Source of the DNA: Bin87 sp965207585
Lineage (GTDB): Bacteria > Chloroflexota > Dehalococcoidia > Lucifugimonadales > UBA3495
DNA length: 64,000 bases
Reading direction: 5' to 3'
NCBI GenBank assembly: GCA_965207585.1
Contig: CBDBMT010000003.1
Span: 3,906,001 to 3,970,000, forward strand
Positions 38,301-48,182 of this stretch are shown piece after piece. Numbering within the stretch: the stretch's first letter is position 1; every line of letters begins with the position of its first letter. The position numbers and the translations under genes are program-made. The notes beneath the pieces are model-generated. The model was given only the letters and a program-made list of their open reading frames with translations, was not told the DNA's origin and did not search any database.

Positions 38301-38851
38301 CAGGAGGCCCGGCCCAGTCCATCCGCAGCGGAATAACGAGCCAATTGCGCCAGCAGCGGCACATATCGTTCGGGTGCATCAGAAATCGTAATGCGATGTC
38401 GTGACGGGATCGAGCCGTCCGCACCGGGGATCACCTCACACGCTGCCGGGCTGCCGTCCGCGGCGTAGTCCAATGCGATCCATAAGGCGTCCGGGGGGAA
38501 AATCTCCGCGGCCCGATCCGCCCATTCCACGATCAATACGTCCTCCCCGGCCGTGATGATGTCCTCAAGACCCAGGTCCCATGCCTCCGCAGGATGATCG
38601 ATCCGGTACAAATCGGCGTGATGGATGGTGAGACGACCCTGATACCGGGTTACGAGGACGAAAGTGGGGCTGCGAGCATAACCAGGCGTGCCCAAGCCGC
38701 TGGCTATCCCCTGGGTGAGGCAGGTCTTGCCGGCGCCCAGCGGCCCGGTCAGCAGGTATACGTCGCCGGGAGCGGCCGTCTCGCCGATGGTTTTACCCAC
38801 CTGGCGGGTCTCGTCGGCGGATTCGGTAAGGATGGTGATGCTGGTGAGCAT
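38300..38851 (-). CDS. tsaE: tRNA threonylcarbamoyladenosine biosynthesis ATPase TsaE
   Basis: A 183-residue P-loop ATPase partner of TsaB/TsaD. Walker A is LLTGPLGAGKTCLTQGIASGL; the switch-like SPTFVLVTRY and HADLYRI segments are typical; VLIVEWADRA is the Walker B region. The start MLTSITILTES at 38851 is an ATG; a TTG two codons upstream is possible. The C-terminal extension of about 40 residues is longer than in E. coli TsaE. It sits between thiL and tsaB in a common arrangement. Confidence 0.92.
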   Translation of the reverse strand: MLTSITILTESADETRQVGKTIGETAAPGDVYLLTGPLGAGKTCLTQGIASGLGTPGYARSPTFVLVTRYQGRLTIHHADLYRIDHPAEAWDLGLEDIITAGEDVLIVEWADRAAEIFPPDALWIALDYAADGSPAACEVIPGADGSIPSRHRITISDAPERYVPLLAQLARYSAADGLGRAS

Positions 38852-38878
38852 GGGCAAGTTATGAATCTACAACCGAGA

Positions 38879-39892
38879 TCAGCCGAAATGGTCCCAACCT
38901 GCGCCGCCGCGAAGGCGAGGATTGCCATCGGCGTCCAATACGGTGACCGTGCCGGGGCCGTCGTCGGTGATCTCGCCGATTATCGCGGCAGAATCGGGCA
39001 GTCGGTCGATCACGGCGTTCATAACCTCCGGCGGCGCGGTGAACAGCAGGACATAGTCCTCGCCGCCGTACAGCGCCAGGTCCAGCCAGTCGTCGGCGAA
39101 CACCGATTTGAGCGCAGGTTCCGCCGGCACCTTGTCAGCCCGGAGCACAGCGGCTACACCGCTGGCGGCGCACAATTTTGCCAGATCGTCGGCCAACCCG
39201 TCGCTGACGTCCATGGCCGAACTTACGCCATTGGCGACGAGGGTTTGCCCTTCCGCTACGTGAGGGCGTGGTCTGCGATGGCTGATCGCGAGTTGGTCCG
39301 CGTCGGAACCCGGGGTCCCGGACGCGTCGAGCATCATCCGCAGCCCTCCGGCCGATCCGCCCAAGGACCCAGTGACCCCCACCAGGTGACCGGGTTTGGC
39401 CGCGGTCCGCACCATGGGTTTGCCGGCGGCAATGCCGGTGAGGGCTACGGTAATGAAGCCCACGGGTGATCTCACCATGTCGCCGCCAATCACCCGCGCC
39501 CCGAACTCCCGGCAGACCTCGGTCATTCCCACATAGAGTTCTCGGATGTCGTCCACCAGGGTGTCTGAAGGTAGGCCGAGGGTGACCAGCGCGAACGCCG
39601 GCGTCCCTCCCATGGCCGCCACGTCGCTGACGTTGGAAGCGATGGCCTTCCAGCCCAGATCCCGCCACGGCGTGGTTTCAGCTGTGAAATGGACGCCTTC
39701 CACCATGGTGTCGGTGGTATATAGCTCGGTTACCTGGTCCCTGACAAAGGTCACTGCGGCAGCGTCATCACCATTGTCGACGGCGGGGCGGCAAACCGCG
39801 GAGACAGGTCCCTCCGCAAGATGCCCGGGCTCCCTCGTCCATTCCTGCACCAGGCTGATGAGGCCGAATTCGCCGAGTTCGGAAATGCGCAT
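38879..39892 (-). CDS. thiL: Thiamine-monophosphate kinase
   Basis: A 337-residue enzyme converting thiamine phosphate to thiamine diphosphate. The N-terminus ISELGEFGLISLVQ, the metal-binding NGDDAAAVTF, TTDTMVEGVHF, and the glycine-rich VIGGDMVRSPVGFI and MDVSDGLADDLAKL segments match the AIR synthase-like ThiL family. I chose the ATG at 39892; the upstream extension overlaps the lipoprotein gene. It begins 13 bases after that gene and precedes tsaE by 27 bases. Confidence 0.93.
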   Translation of the reverse strand: MRISELGEFGLISLVQEWTREPGHLAEGPVSAVCRPAVDNGDDAAAVTFVRDQVTELYTTDTMVEGVHFTAETTPWRDLGWKAIASNVSDVAAMGGTPAFALVTLGLPSDTLVDDIRELYVGMTEVCREFGARVIGGDMVRSPVGFITVALTGIAAGKPMVRTAAKPGHLVGVTGSLGGSAGGLRMMLDASGTPGSDADQLAISHRRPRPHVAEGQTLVANGVSSAMDVSDGLADDLAKLCAASGVAAVLRADKVPAEPALKSVFADDWLDLALYGGEDYVLLFTAPPEVMNAVIDRLPDSAAIIGEITDDGPGTVTVLDADGNPRLRGGAGWDHFG

Positions 39893-39905
39893 AGGGCCGC
39901 TTGGA

Positions 39906-40934
39906 CTACTTTTGCAACAGGAACGGTTCGATGTTGGCCTCGATGATTTTGGCCAATTCCAGCGTCGATGCGGCTGAGGTTTTGCTGTACACGCCGGTGA
40001 CGATGGCCCGGACTGCGGTGCGCCCGGAGACGAACCGAAACTCGCGCCCGTCGATGATGGCGGTGGAACCGGAAAAAGTATAGTCCTTGCCGACGGCATA
40101 ATCCCCCAGCGGGGGCGCGTCAGCATCGGTGACGGAAACTATGTTCACGCCCCGCACCGGCAGCTGCAGCTCGGCCACGACGGCATCTATCTCGTCGTTC
40201 AACGCCCTGCGGTCGTAGGCTTTGAGAGCGTCAACATGGGCCCTGGCCTGCTCCGGGGTGTCATACAGGCTGACCCAGGTGAGGGTGAAATAGGCACGGC
40301 TGCCGGCCACGCTGTACACGTTGAGCAGGCCGCCGGCCCAGGTAAAGCGCTTGTAGCCGCTGATGAAGCCGTCGTCCGTGACGGTAAACTCACCCTCGCC
40401 TTCCACGTCTTCATAGACGCATTCGGAATCCGATCCGCCGGTGCATACGCCGGCCAGCACTACGTCCTTGATGACTGGACTGTCCTCAGCGGTTTCGGTA
40501 GCCAGGCCCGCTACGTCGTCCACGGAAGGCAGGAGGCCGGGCAAGTCCGAAGCGGTCAGCGAGTCGATGGGAGCGGGGGTTGGGGTTGGCGCCGGAGTGG
40601 GCGTTGGGGTTCGGGTTGGCTCGCCCGGAGCCAAGGTAGGCAGAGGAGTGGGGGTTGGCGCCGGGGTGGGAGTGGCCGTGGGCTCCGGTGTCGGGGTCGG
40701 CGCGGTGGTGGCCGTGGGCTCCGGCGTTGCGGTTGGCGCGGTGGTGGCCGTGGGAGCGGGAGTAGCCGTAGGCGGGGTGGTAGCGGTAGGCGGGGTTTCG
40801 GTGGGCGCTGCGATCGCCGCCGGGGCATCCTGGGTTGCGGCAGCCGGTGGCGCCGGATCGGGGGAGCAAGCCACTGCAAAGGCGACGGTAACCAGCAGCA
40901 GGATGATGGGCGTTGTACGAAGTGACGCAGGCAT
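39906..40934 (-). CDS. Secreted lipoprotein with Thr/Pro-rich linker
   Basis: A 342-residue probable lipoprotein. MPASLRTTPIILLLVTVAFAVACSPDP is a signal peptide with lipobox AVAC, so the mature protein would be lipid-anchored at the outer face of the membrane. Residues about 40-145 are a low-complexity Pro/Thr/Ala linker of PTATPEPTATT-like units. A globular domain of about 190 residues follows, of no recognised family (VKDVVLAGVCTGG... FEFRFVSGRTAVRAI). Such Thr/Pro stalks are common in Chloroflexota surface proteins. The start at 40934 is preferred to an upstream frame. Confidence 0.8.
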   Translation of the reverse strand: MPASLRTTPIILLLVTVAFAVACSPDPAPPAAATQDAPAAIAAPTETPPTATTPPTATPAPTATTAPTATPEPTATTAPTPTPEPTATPTPAPTPTPLPTLAPGEPTRTPTPTPAPTPTPAPIDSLTASDLPGLLPSVDDVAGLATETAEDSPVIKDVVLAGVCTGGSDSECVYEDVEGEGEFTVTDDGFISGYKRFTWAGGLLNVYSVAGSRAYFTLTWVSLYDTPEQARAHVDALKAYDRRALNDEIDAVVAELQLPVRGVNIVSVTDADAPPLGDYAVGKDYTFSGSTAIIDGREFRFVSGRTAVRAIVTGVYSKTSAASTLELAKIIEANIEPFLLQK

Positions 40935-40987
40935 CAAGAGCACTCCAGGACGACGATCGGGATCCGCGAGCCAATATACAAGCGAAA

Positions 40988-41009
40988 CGGGCCTTTTTTC
41001 AAAGGCCCG
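40988..41009 (-). terminator. Terminator hairpin downstream of the 16S rRNA gene
   Basis: A 9-bp stem CGGGCCTTT / AAAGGCCCG with a 4-base loop and a short T stretch on the minus strand. It lies about 230 bases after the 16S 3' end and would separate it from the lipoprotein gene. Confidence 0.55.
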
Positions 41010-41238
41010 GATAAATTCTGCGCTCGTTAGCGGCTGATTAGTGAAAGGAAGCAAGAAGTTTGCGAATTGTTCCGACGATTTTGCCGGGGACAGCGGATTT
41101 TCTCAGGGAACCTGCTCTCTGAGCACGGGAGTCTTTGGACTCGACCAGAAGACCCGAGTGACAGGAACGTCCGCTGATTGACCTGGGAGTGGGCCGGTTC
41201 GCGCCTGATGAGGCGCTCCCCGACTAAGGTCTCCCTAT

Positions 41239-42753
<1,515 letters not shown>

Positions 42754-42836
42754 AACCTTACTTCCTTCCACTATTCAGCTGTTAAGGAGCCCTCACCGCC
42801 GGTGGCTTGGAGCCTCTACGGCTGGTGAGTTCCGCA

Positions 42837-42865
42837 ACTTTATCGGGTTTCGACCTCGTTGTCAA
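42837..42865 (-). promoter_or_regulatory. 16S rRNA promoter
   Basis: On the minus strand TTGACA, 17 bases, TAAAGT. Predicted start about 42830, giving a leader of about 77 bases before the mature 16S end. Confidence 0.75.
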
Positions 42866-42878
42866 TACCCGTAGAGCC

Positions 42879-42938
42879 CTCACGCGTACCCAGTTTGATC
42901 CGAACTTTCATTGCGAGCGCGGCGTGGCGATCTCGTTG
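42879..42938. repeat. Repeat families B (copy 3) and C (copy 2)
   Basis: CTCACGCGTACCCAGTTT followed by TCATTGCGAGCGCGGCGTGG and ATCTCGTTGG. The second part can pair with ACAACGAGACCGCCGCGTCG a few bases downstream, forming a long hairpin. Confidence 0.6.
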
Positions 42939-43004
42939 GCGCTCGACACGTCATCTGACAACGAGACCGCCGCGTCGCTCGATCCTCACGCCATCAAACC
43001 GGGT

Positions 43005-43217
43005 CTGCGTGAGATCGACTGGTCGGATCTGGGTCAGGGACGCAATGGTTTGTTCGCGGCCGTCTGTTTTCGGAGTCGTGGTCTGCCCCTGCTGAGCTGG
43101 GTGTCCACGCCGGAAGAGTTGAACCCGTCCCGGAACCGTCTGGAGGAGTTCTTCATCGGGAGGCTGCTGCGCCACTTGCCCACCAGCATCCGAAGGTGCG
43201 GATATACACGAGGCTGA
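43005..43217 (+). pseudogene. 3' fragment of an IS4-like transposase
   Basis: About 70 residues that read REIDWSDLGQGRNGLFAAVCFRSRG then LPLLSWVSTPEELNPSRNRLEEFFIGRLLRHLPTSIRR. The pattern 'DWtdlg.gr.gLvaA..fr.RalPLlw.V...el.pSqNrLEe.fi.rLlrhLP' fits a DDE transposase of the IS4 type around the first catalytic Asp. There is no start and no C-terminal half, and the frame stops just before the tRNA-Ile gene. It is a decayed insertion between 16S and tRNA-Ile. Confidence 0.55.
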
Positions 43218-43231
43218 CGGATTGGTATAAT
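43203..43231 (+). promoter_or_regulatory. tRNA-Ile promoter
   Basis: TATACA, 17 bases, TATAAT, with an extended TGG before the -10. The -10 ends 12 bases before the mature tRNA. The -35 lies in the end of the transposase fragment. Confidence 0.6.
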
Positions 43232-43243
43232 GGCAGCCCCTGT

Positions 43244-43320
43244 GGGCCTGTAGCTCAGGCGGTTAGAGCGCAGTCCTGATAAGACTGAGGTCGTTGGTTC
43301 GAGTCCATCCAGGCCCACCA
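43244..43320 (+). tRNA. tRNA-Ile (GAU)
   Basis: 77 bases including encoded CCA. The 7-bp acceptor GGGCCTG / CAGGCCC is perfect, the D arm AGCTCAGGCGGTTAGAGC, the anticodon loop CTGATAA with anticodon GAU, and the T loop GTTCGAGTC are all canonical. It is on the strand opposite to 16S, about 490 bases away, rather than inside an rRNA operon. The reverse strand of its last 58 bases is part of the recombinase reading frame, marking it as an integration site. Confidence 0.97.
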
Positions 43321-44900
43321 CGCTGTACCGAATTCATAACATCCCCGTTCAGGGCCACCTCCGCCGTGTCCCCTCCCCCTATGGGACTGTCCTGGGGAGT
43401 CGGGATCGTGTAGACGATGGTCGCCTTTCCGGGCGCCACCTCGATCTCCTTCACGAAGGACCGCACGAAGGCTTTGGTCTCGGTGAGTTCACTGGTGCGG
43501 AGAAACTCGCTCATGTCGGCGGCGAAGGCGGCCACCATATCGGCGCTGTCCAGCAGTTCCCGCCGCTCGGCCAGCACGGCCCGGGGATCCTCGGCGGCGG
43601 CCTCCAGTTGTTCCCGGCGGTGCCGGTGTTCCAGGATGCGCTCCGAGGCGTCGGCCATGTCCAGGTCGGTGCTCTCCACGAAGTGCCAGATGCGGTCCAG
43701 CTTCCGCTTCACCTCTTCCAGCTCCGCCTCGATGGTCTCCAGTCGTTCCCGTTCCTCCTTGGCGACGCCGTCCATCTCCTCGTCCACCAGCTTGACCAAC
43801 TCCCGGATGTTGGACTCGGTGAGGATGTTGTCCCTGATGTTCTCGATGATGAGGTTCTCGAAGTTGCGGGCGTTCAGCCTGGGGCAATCGCAGGCGTCCT
43901 TGCCCTGCTTGAGGAGGGAGTGGCAGACGTAGTAGGTGTACCTGCCGCCCTTGGCCTCGGCGGCGGTCATGGCCTTGCGGCAGGCTTGGCAGCGGGCCAG
44001 GCCACTGAGCAGGTAGGGACTGGCGGCGCGGCGGGGGTTGGCCTGCTTGGGGGCGCGGGAACCCAGCAGTTTTCTGACCTGCCGGAACTCCTCGCCGGTT
44101 ACGATGGCGGGGAAGGCGTTCTCCACCCGCACCGGCACCTGTCCGTCGCGGCTCTTGTGACCCCAGACCAAAGTTCCGGTATAGCCTTCGTTGGAGAGCA
44201 TGTTGTGGACGGTGGTCTTGATCCACTTCTTGCCGTTGGAGTTGGGGATGCCCTCGTCGTTGAGGGTCTTGGTGACGTCGAGGACGCTCTTGCCGCTCAG
44301 GACCATCTCGAAGATGCGGCGGACCACGGCGTCGTGGGGCGGGTCGAGTTCCAGCCTGGGGCGCCTCTTGGCGCCGTCCTGGACGTGGACCTTGCGATAG
44401 CCGTAGGGGGCGTTGGTGGAGACCCAGAAGCCCCGGGAAGCGGCCTCGCGCATTCCCCTGACAACCTCTTGAGCTAAATTTTCGCTGTAATATTCGTCCA
44501 CGGACTCGATGATGCCCTCCAGCAGCCGGCCGGTGGCGTTGTCCTCGGCCTGCTCGGTGATGGACACCACGCGGATGCCCTTGCGCCGCAGCTGGGCCTT
44601 GAACGCCACGGCGTGCTCCCGCTTGCGGGTGAACCTGGAAAACTTCCATACCAGAATCTCGCGGAATGGGGCTTCCGGCTTGGAGCCCTCGTCGATCATC
44701 TTGCGGAACTGGGGGCGGTCGGCGATCCTGCCGCTCTCGGCCTCGTCCACGTACTCGCGGGCCACGGAGTAGCCGTTGGCCTTGGCGTAGTCCCTCAAGG
44801 CCCTTAGCTGGGCCGCCACTGACAAATCCACGTCCTGGCGGTCGCTGGAGACCCGGGCGTAGAGAGCCGCCGGGGTCAGGGGTTGGAACTGCTTCTTCAT
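43263..44900 (-). CDS. Large serine recombinase (site-specific integrase)
   Basis: A 545-residue large serine recombinase. The resolvase-type catalytic domain has LYARVSSDRQ with the nucleophile at Ser18 and VDEAESGRIADRPQFRKM; the recombinase domain has GFWVSTNAPYGYRKV and GIPNSNGKKWIKTTVHNMLSNEGYTG; a zinc ribbon has CQACRKAM ... CHSLLKQGKDACDC; a coiled coil lies at 385-440. The last 19 residues (GPGWTRTNDLSLIRTAL) are simply the reverse complement of tRNA-Ile, so the frame runs into the tRNA across the attachment site. It is probably the integrase of the island to its right. Confidence 0.92.
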   Translation of the reverse strand: MKKQFQPLTPAALYARVSSDRQDVDLSVAAQLRALRDYAKANGYSVAREYVDEAESGRIADRPQFRKMIDEGSKPEAPFREILVWKFSRFTRKREHAVAFKAQLRRKGIRVVSITEQAEDNATGRLLEGIIESVDEYYSENLAQEVVRGMREAASRGFWVSTNAPYGYRKVHVQDGAKRRPRLELDPPHDAVVRRIFEMVLSGKSVLDVTKTLNDEGIPNSNGKKWIKTTVHNMLSNEGYTGTLVWGHKSRDGQVPVRVENAFPAIVTGEEFRQVRKLLGSRAPKQANPRRAASPYLLSGLARCQACRKAMTAAEAKGGRYTYYVCHSLLKQGKDACDCPRLNARNFENLIIENIRDNILTESNIRELVKLVDEEMDGVAKEERERLETIEAELEEVKRKLDRIWHFVESTDLDMADASERILEHRHRREQLEAAAEDPRAVLAERRELLDSADMVAAFAADMSEFLRTSELTETKAFVRSFVKEIEVAPGKATIVYTIPTPQDSPIGGGDTAEVALNGDVMNSVQRGGPGWTRTNDLSLIRTAL

Positions 44901-44952
44901 GTTATCCTCCTTTGCCGATAGTCCGCAGTAACAAGGCCAGGCCGCGCTGCTG

Positions 44953-45288
44953 TCACTGACTCACAAGCACGTCGATGGTGGTTCCCAGGCTGCTGGCAAT
45001 GCGGGCCAATGCCGCAGCCGACCCAGGTTTCCGGCCTCGCTCGATCTCGGAGAGATAGCTTACGGCCAAGCCCGTCCGCTCCGACAAGTCCTGCAAGGTG
45101 ACGCCTTGGTGTTTCCGGTAGGCGGCCATGGGCCTTTCTCCGTTGATGATGGCCAGGGCCACTTCATGGGGGATCCGGACGCCGTCGTCGGCGCGAACGG
45201 CGGCCAGGGCGTCCTCCAGTTCGCCATTGCGCTCCAACAGGGCGTCGTATTCCTGGCGGGTGATGGTCACGGTCTCTTGGCTAGTCAT
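44953..45288 (-). CDS. Xre-family HTH antitoxin
   Basis: A 111-residue protein. The C-terminal half is an Xre/Cro helix-turn-helix: GVTLQDLSERTGLAVSYLSEIERGRKPGSAAALARIASSLG. The N-terminal half (MTSQETVTITRQEYDALLERNGELEDALAAV) is the helical region seen in antitoxins of RelE/ParE-type toxins. Its start overlaps the end of the upstream toxin gene by 8 bases. It probably binds the toxin and represses the pair's promoter. Confidence 0.85.
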   Translation of the reverse strand: MTSQETVTITRQEYDALLERNGELEDALAAVRADDGVRIPHEVALAIINGERPMAAYRKHQGVTLQDLSERTGLAVSYLSEIERGRKPGSAAALARIASSLGTTIDVLVSQ

Positions 45289-45577
45289 AGGCTTCTCTCC
45301 TGTGTCGAACTCTCAGAACCGACATGGCATGGGCGCCGCGCTCCACGTCGAAAATCACCCGGTGGTCGCCAACCCGCAGCCGGCGATACCGGCTGTTGGC
45401 GAGCATGATCACCTGGTTGACCAGTGACTCCGGGTCTGCGGCATACTGCTCAATCCTGGCGATAATGCGCTGCCGGTCCGGTGGGGCGATGCGGCGCATG
45501 TCCCTGATGGCTCTTGGCGACCATTGAATTGCCAGTTCCGGTTCCACAAGGCTATTTTCACAAATAGCGAAACACAC
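45281..45577 (-). CDS. RelE/ParE-type toxin
   Basis: A 98-residue RelE/ParE-superfamily protein: IQWSPRAIRDMRRIAPPDRQRIIARIEQYAADPESL, then SRYRRLRVGDHRVIFDVERGAHAMSVLRVRHRREAYD, which carries the usual 'yR.RvGdyRviy' strand and the C-terminal HRreaY. The family cleaves ribosome-bound mRNA or targets gyrase; which of these applies is not decided by sequence. The first ten residues are atypical; a GTG at 45547 is an alternative start. The toxin-first order is that of HigBA-like pairs. Confidence 0.82.
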   Translation of the reverse strand: MCFAICENSLVEPELAIQWSPRAIRDMRRIAPPDRQRIIARIEQYAADPESLVNQVIMLANSRYRRLRVGDHRVIFDVERGAHAMSVLRVRHRREAYD

Positions 45578-45617
45578 GTCAAGGAGGGCGGCCCCCGGGA
45601 CAGCGGGAATAACCGGC

Positions 45618-46073
45618 TTACTTCAGCGGCCACCAGACGACAAGGCTGAAGACAGCCAGCATCGCCAGCAGGCTGAGCACGGCGATGCCGAGCGCCTTGG
45701 CCAGCTTGCCGGTCCTCCGGTGGGCGTCCTGCTCCCGGACCAGTACCGTCTCCAGCTGGCGGTACTCGTCTATGGCGGTCTCCGTCTCGGCCCGGGCTTG
45801 GTCCCGCTCCTGTTCCAGCCGGTCCGCTTCCTCGGTAAGTTCTCCCACCGTGCGCTCCAATCGTTCGACCCTGGTCCTGGCCTGCCGCAGCAGCTCCCGG
45901 TCGCTGGGATAGCGGGGTCCCGGCAGCTTCACGTAGACCCGCCGGCCCTCCCGCCCCACTTCCACCTCGCCCTTGCGGATCATCCGGTCCAGGGTCGATA
46001 GCGATACCTCCAATTCCCGCGCCGCCTCCCCCTTGTCCACCCAGTGGACGTCGTCTTTGACCTTATCTGACAT
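45618..46073 (-). CDS. HTH (excisionase/MerR-like) + coiled-coil + C-terminal TM protein
   Basis: A 151-residue protein in three parts. Residues about 8-45 are a small winged-helix of the excisionase/MerR type (WVDKGEAARELEVSLSTLDRMIRKGEVEVGREGRRVYV). Residues 55-115 are a charged coiled coil (RQARTRVERLERTVGELTEEADRLEQERDQ). The last 30 residues are a transmembrane helix (LGIAVLSLLAMLAVFSLVVWW). A DNA-binding head on a membrane-anchored stalk is unusual and could tether element DNA to the membrane, which is speculative. The start at 46073 has a GAGGTG Shine-Dalgarno. Confidence 0.7.
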   Translation of the reverse strand: MSDKVKDDVHWVDKGEAARELEVSLSTLDRMIRKGEVEVGREGRRVYVKLPGPRYPSDRELLRQARTRVERLERTVGELTEEADRLEQERDQARAETETAIDEYRQLETVLVREQDAHRRTGKLAKALGIAVLSLLAMLAVFSLVVWWPLK

Positions 46074-46328
46074 GTAAATCACCTCGTAAACGGTGATGCG
46101 TCGGGCGATTGCACTTTTGTCAAAATCACCCTCGTTGTTTTAGCGCCGTTTCTCACACTTGCAAAAATGCAATTTTTGATTGGTCAAGGGGAATTTCAGC
46201 CCGTTTCGTACTTGAAACCGTGGGACAATGACACATCGCGGCTTCCCGGCCTACCTCTGAAATCACCCCCGGAGGACACTTTGCGCCCCCGGACAACAGA
46301 GCGGGCAGATGATGCCATATCAGCATGA

Positions 46329-48032
46329 TTAACGTGTCTCCTCCCGGCGCATCCGTCGGCGCAGTTTGTCCCACTCGTATGCCCCCAACTCGCACAGCGC
46401 CAGCGGCGCACGTTTACCGTCCCACAGGGGACGCCAGGACCGGCCCAGCATCCCCCTATCGGACAGAAGTTCCCTACTGGACACCAGGATGGGCAGCGTC
46501 ATGGCGGGCATCCGGGAGGCCGTGCTGGCGTAGGTCTCCGCCACCTCCTCGGTGTCCACCAAGAACAGCGTGGTCGGGAAGGGCGGCTGGTCCTCCCGGG
46601 GCGCGTCGGAGCGGTAGTAGCGGATGTAGGGTCGCAGGCGGGCAGCCACTCCCCTGGGGTGGCGGGCGCGCAGTTCGTGCTCGAAGTAGAAGGGAACGTG
46701 CAGGGCGTTGACGAGCAGGTGTCCCACCGCGTCGGGCGCGATGGCGTCCTCGCCCCGGTTGAAGGCCCGGTCGGAGCGGGCGGTGGGGATGCACCATCGC
46801 AGTTCGCTGGCGTCCTCGGCCCGGGCTTCGGCGGCCAGTTCGGACAGGAACCAGGTGATGCCGTCGGCGTGGCCGGTCTGGCGCTGCCAGGTCAGGATGC
46901 GGTGTCCCAGGGGACGGGGCCGTCCGTGATTGTCGGCGGTTTCCTCCGTGCTCCATGCGGCCATGGTCGTTGCCAGCTGTGCCCGGTCACGGCGGGTGAT
47001 GTACCTGATGCCCCGGTCGGACAGGGTGTAGCGCACGTCGCCCCGCTTGCCGTGCTGTTCCACCAGGCCCCAGGTCTGCGTCAGACTGCGAGACATCTGG
47101 CTGACCCTCCCGTCGGAGACGCCCAGCCAGCGGGCCAGGTGTTCCCGGGGGATCATGGGGTGGTCGGTGATCAGGTCCAGGGCGCGCTTCTCCGCCGGGC
47201 TGAGTCCGAATGCCGGGGCTGCCCTGACCATCCGCTCCGGGTCGGGCAGGGTAGCCCGCTTGCGCTCCGGCGCCTCCGGTTGAAACCGGCCGCCGCCGTC
47301 GGCCCGGGAGACCATCTGCTCAAGGGTGCGGTATATCCTACCGAACGTCCAGTTGGACGAAATCCAGTTTAGGCGTTCCCATGCTTCGAGGGTGTCCCGG
47401 TTCTCCACGCCCACGAAATAGTCCCGTAGTTCCACGTTCAGGCAGAACTCGTCGGTGAGCCGCTGTTCCCAGGGGCTGGGAACCAGGACCAGTACCATTG
47501 AGGGTCGGCGGTTGTGGCGGTACTCGGCGATGGCCCGCAGCCGGTCGTAGAGGGAGCGCCGTCGAAGGGCCAGTCCCTGGCGCACCACCCCGAAGCTGCG
47601 GCCATTGTGAAGGGTGATCACCGCGTCGAACCGGCCCCGGCGCTGGAACTCCACCTCAGTTTCCAGCCCGTCCACGCCGGGGGACAGGGTTGCCGCCAGG
47701 CGGTAGATGGAAGCCACGGCGTCCATGCGGCGGATGAGCAATGCCAGCCACTGCCGGGACACGGGGTAGGCCCTCACCAAGGCCGAGGGAGCGTCGTAGC
47801 CCAGGACGTCGGCGGCTTCGGCGATGCCGTTTTTCGTGAGGTAGTAGCGGTGGCTCGACGGAAGCTGGGCCGTGCCGTGGCTCACCCGCTGGGCCAGGCC
47901 GTCTTTCAGCAGGCTGGACAGGGCGCGATGCACCGTCGCCAGCGGCTCGCCCAGGATCAGGGCCAGTTCCCCCGCGTCAGTGAATGGCAGCCGGGCCAGG
48001 GCGTCCAGGATGTGCTCTCGTGAAAAGGCCAT
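46329..48032 (-). CDS. Replication-relaxation-like winged-helix protein
   Basis: A 567-residue protein. Residues 1-90 form a winged helix (FSREHILDALARLPFTDAGELALILGEPLATVHRALSSLLKDGLAQRV... HRYYLTKNGI), the layout of the Replic_Relax family found on plasmids and integrative elements. A domain with RGRFDAVITLHNGRSFGVVRQGLAL at about 135-165 has a nuclease-like strand pattern. A second winged helix is at about 255-335 (SPAEKRALDLITDHPMIPREHLARWLGVSDGRVSQM). The C-terminus is unassigned. I infer a role in element replication or mobilisation. The start MAFSREH is preferred over an upstream frame. Confidence 0.65.
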   Translation of the reverse strand: MAFSREHILDALARLPFTDAGELALILGEPLATVHRALSSLLKDGLAQRVSHGTAQLPSSHRYYLTKNGIAEAADVLGYDAPSALVRAYPVSRQWLALLIRRMDAVASIYRLAATLSPGVDGLETEVEFQRRGRFDAVITLHNGRSFGVVRQGLALRRRSLYDRLRAIAEYRHNRRPSMVLVLVPSPWEQRLTDEFCLNVELRDYFVGVENRDTLEAWERLNWISSNWTFGRIYRTLEQMVSRADGGGRFQPEAPERKRATLPDPERMVRAAPAFGLSPAEKRALDLITDHPMIPREHLARWLGVSDGRVSQMSRSLTQTWGLVEQHGKRGDVRYTLSDRGIRYITRRDRAQLATTMAAWSTEETADNHGRPRPLGHRILTWQRQTGHADGITWFLSELAAEARAEDASELRWCIPTARSDRAFNRGEDAIAPDAVGHLLVNALHVPFYFEHELRARHPRGVAARLRPYIRYYRSDAPREDQPPFPTTLFLVDTEEVAETYASTASRMPAMTLPILVSSRELLSDRGMLGRSWRPLWDGKRAPLALCELGAYEWDKLRRRMRREETR

Positions 48033-48182
48033 GTCTCCAGCGTAGCAGCCGGAGGCTGCCGCCGTCATCGGGCTGGTGTCAGTGACGCTGCGACGGGAGA
48101 ATTGTCGCTTTTTGTCTGTCCGAAATCTGCCCGGCGGTATAGAATGTCGGAGAGGCAGATCCCTTCCTTGGGAGTGATGACA

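Noticed and set aside
38852..39905. TPP riboswitch near thiL
   Set aside because: Only 13 bases separate thiL from the upstream gene, which leaves no room for one.
40560..40830. Short tandem units in the lipoprotein gene, considered as a CRISPR or VNTR locus
   Set aside because: They encode a Thr/Pro-rich linker in frame and are imperfect; there are no spacers or regular repeat lengths. No CRISPR array was seen anywhere in the window.
43034..43321. A 95-aa minus-strand frame beginning MVGLDGLEPTTSVLSGL
   Set aside because: Its start is the reverse complement of tRNA-Ile and the rest is antisense to the transposase fragment.
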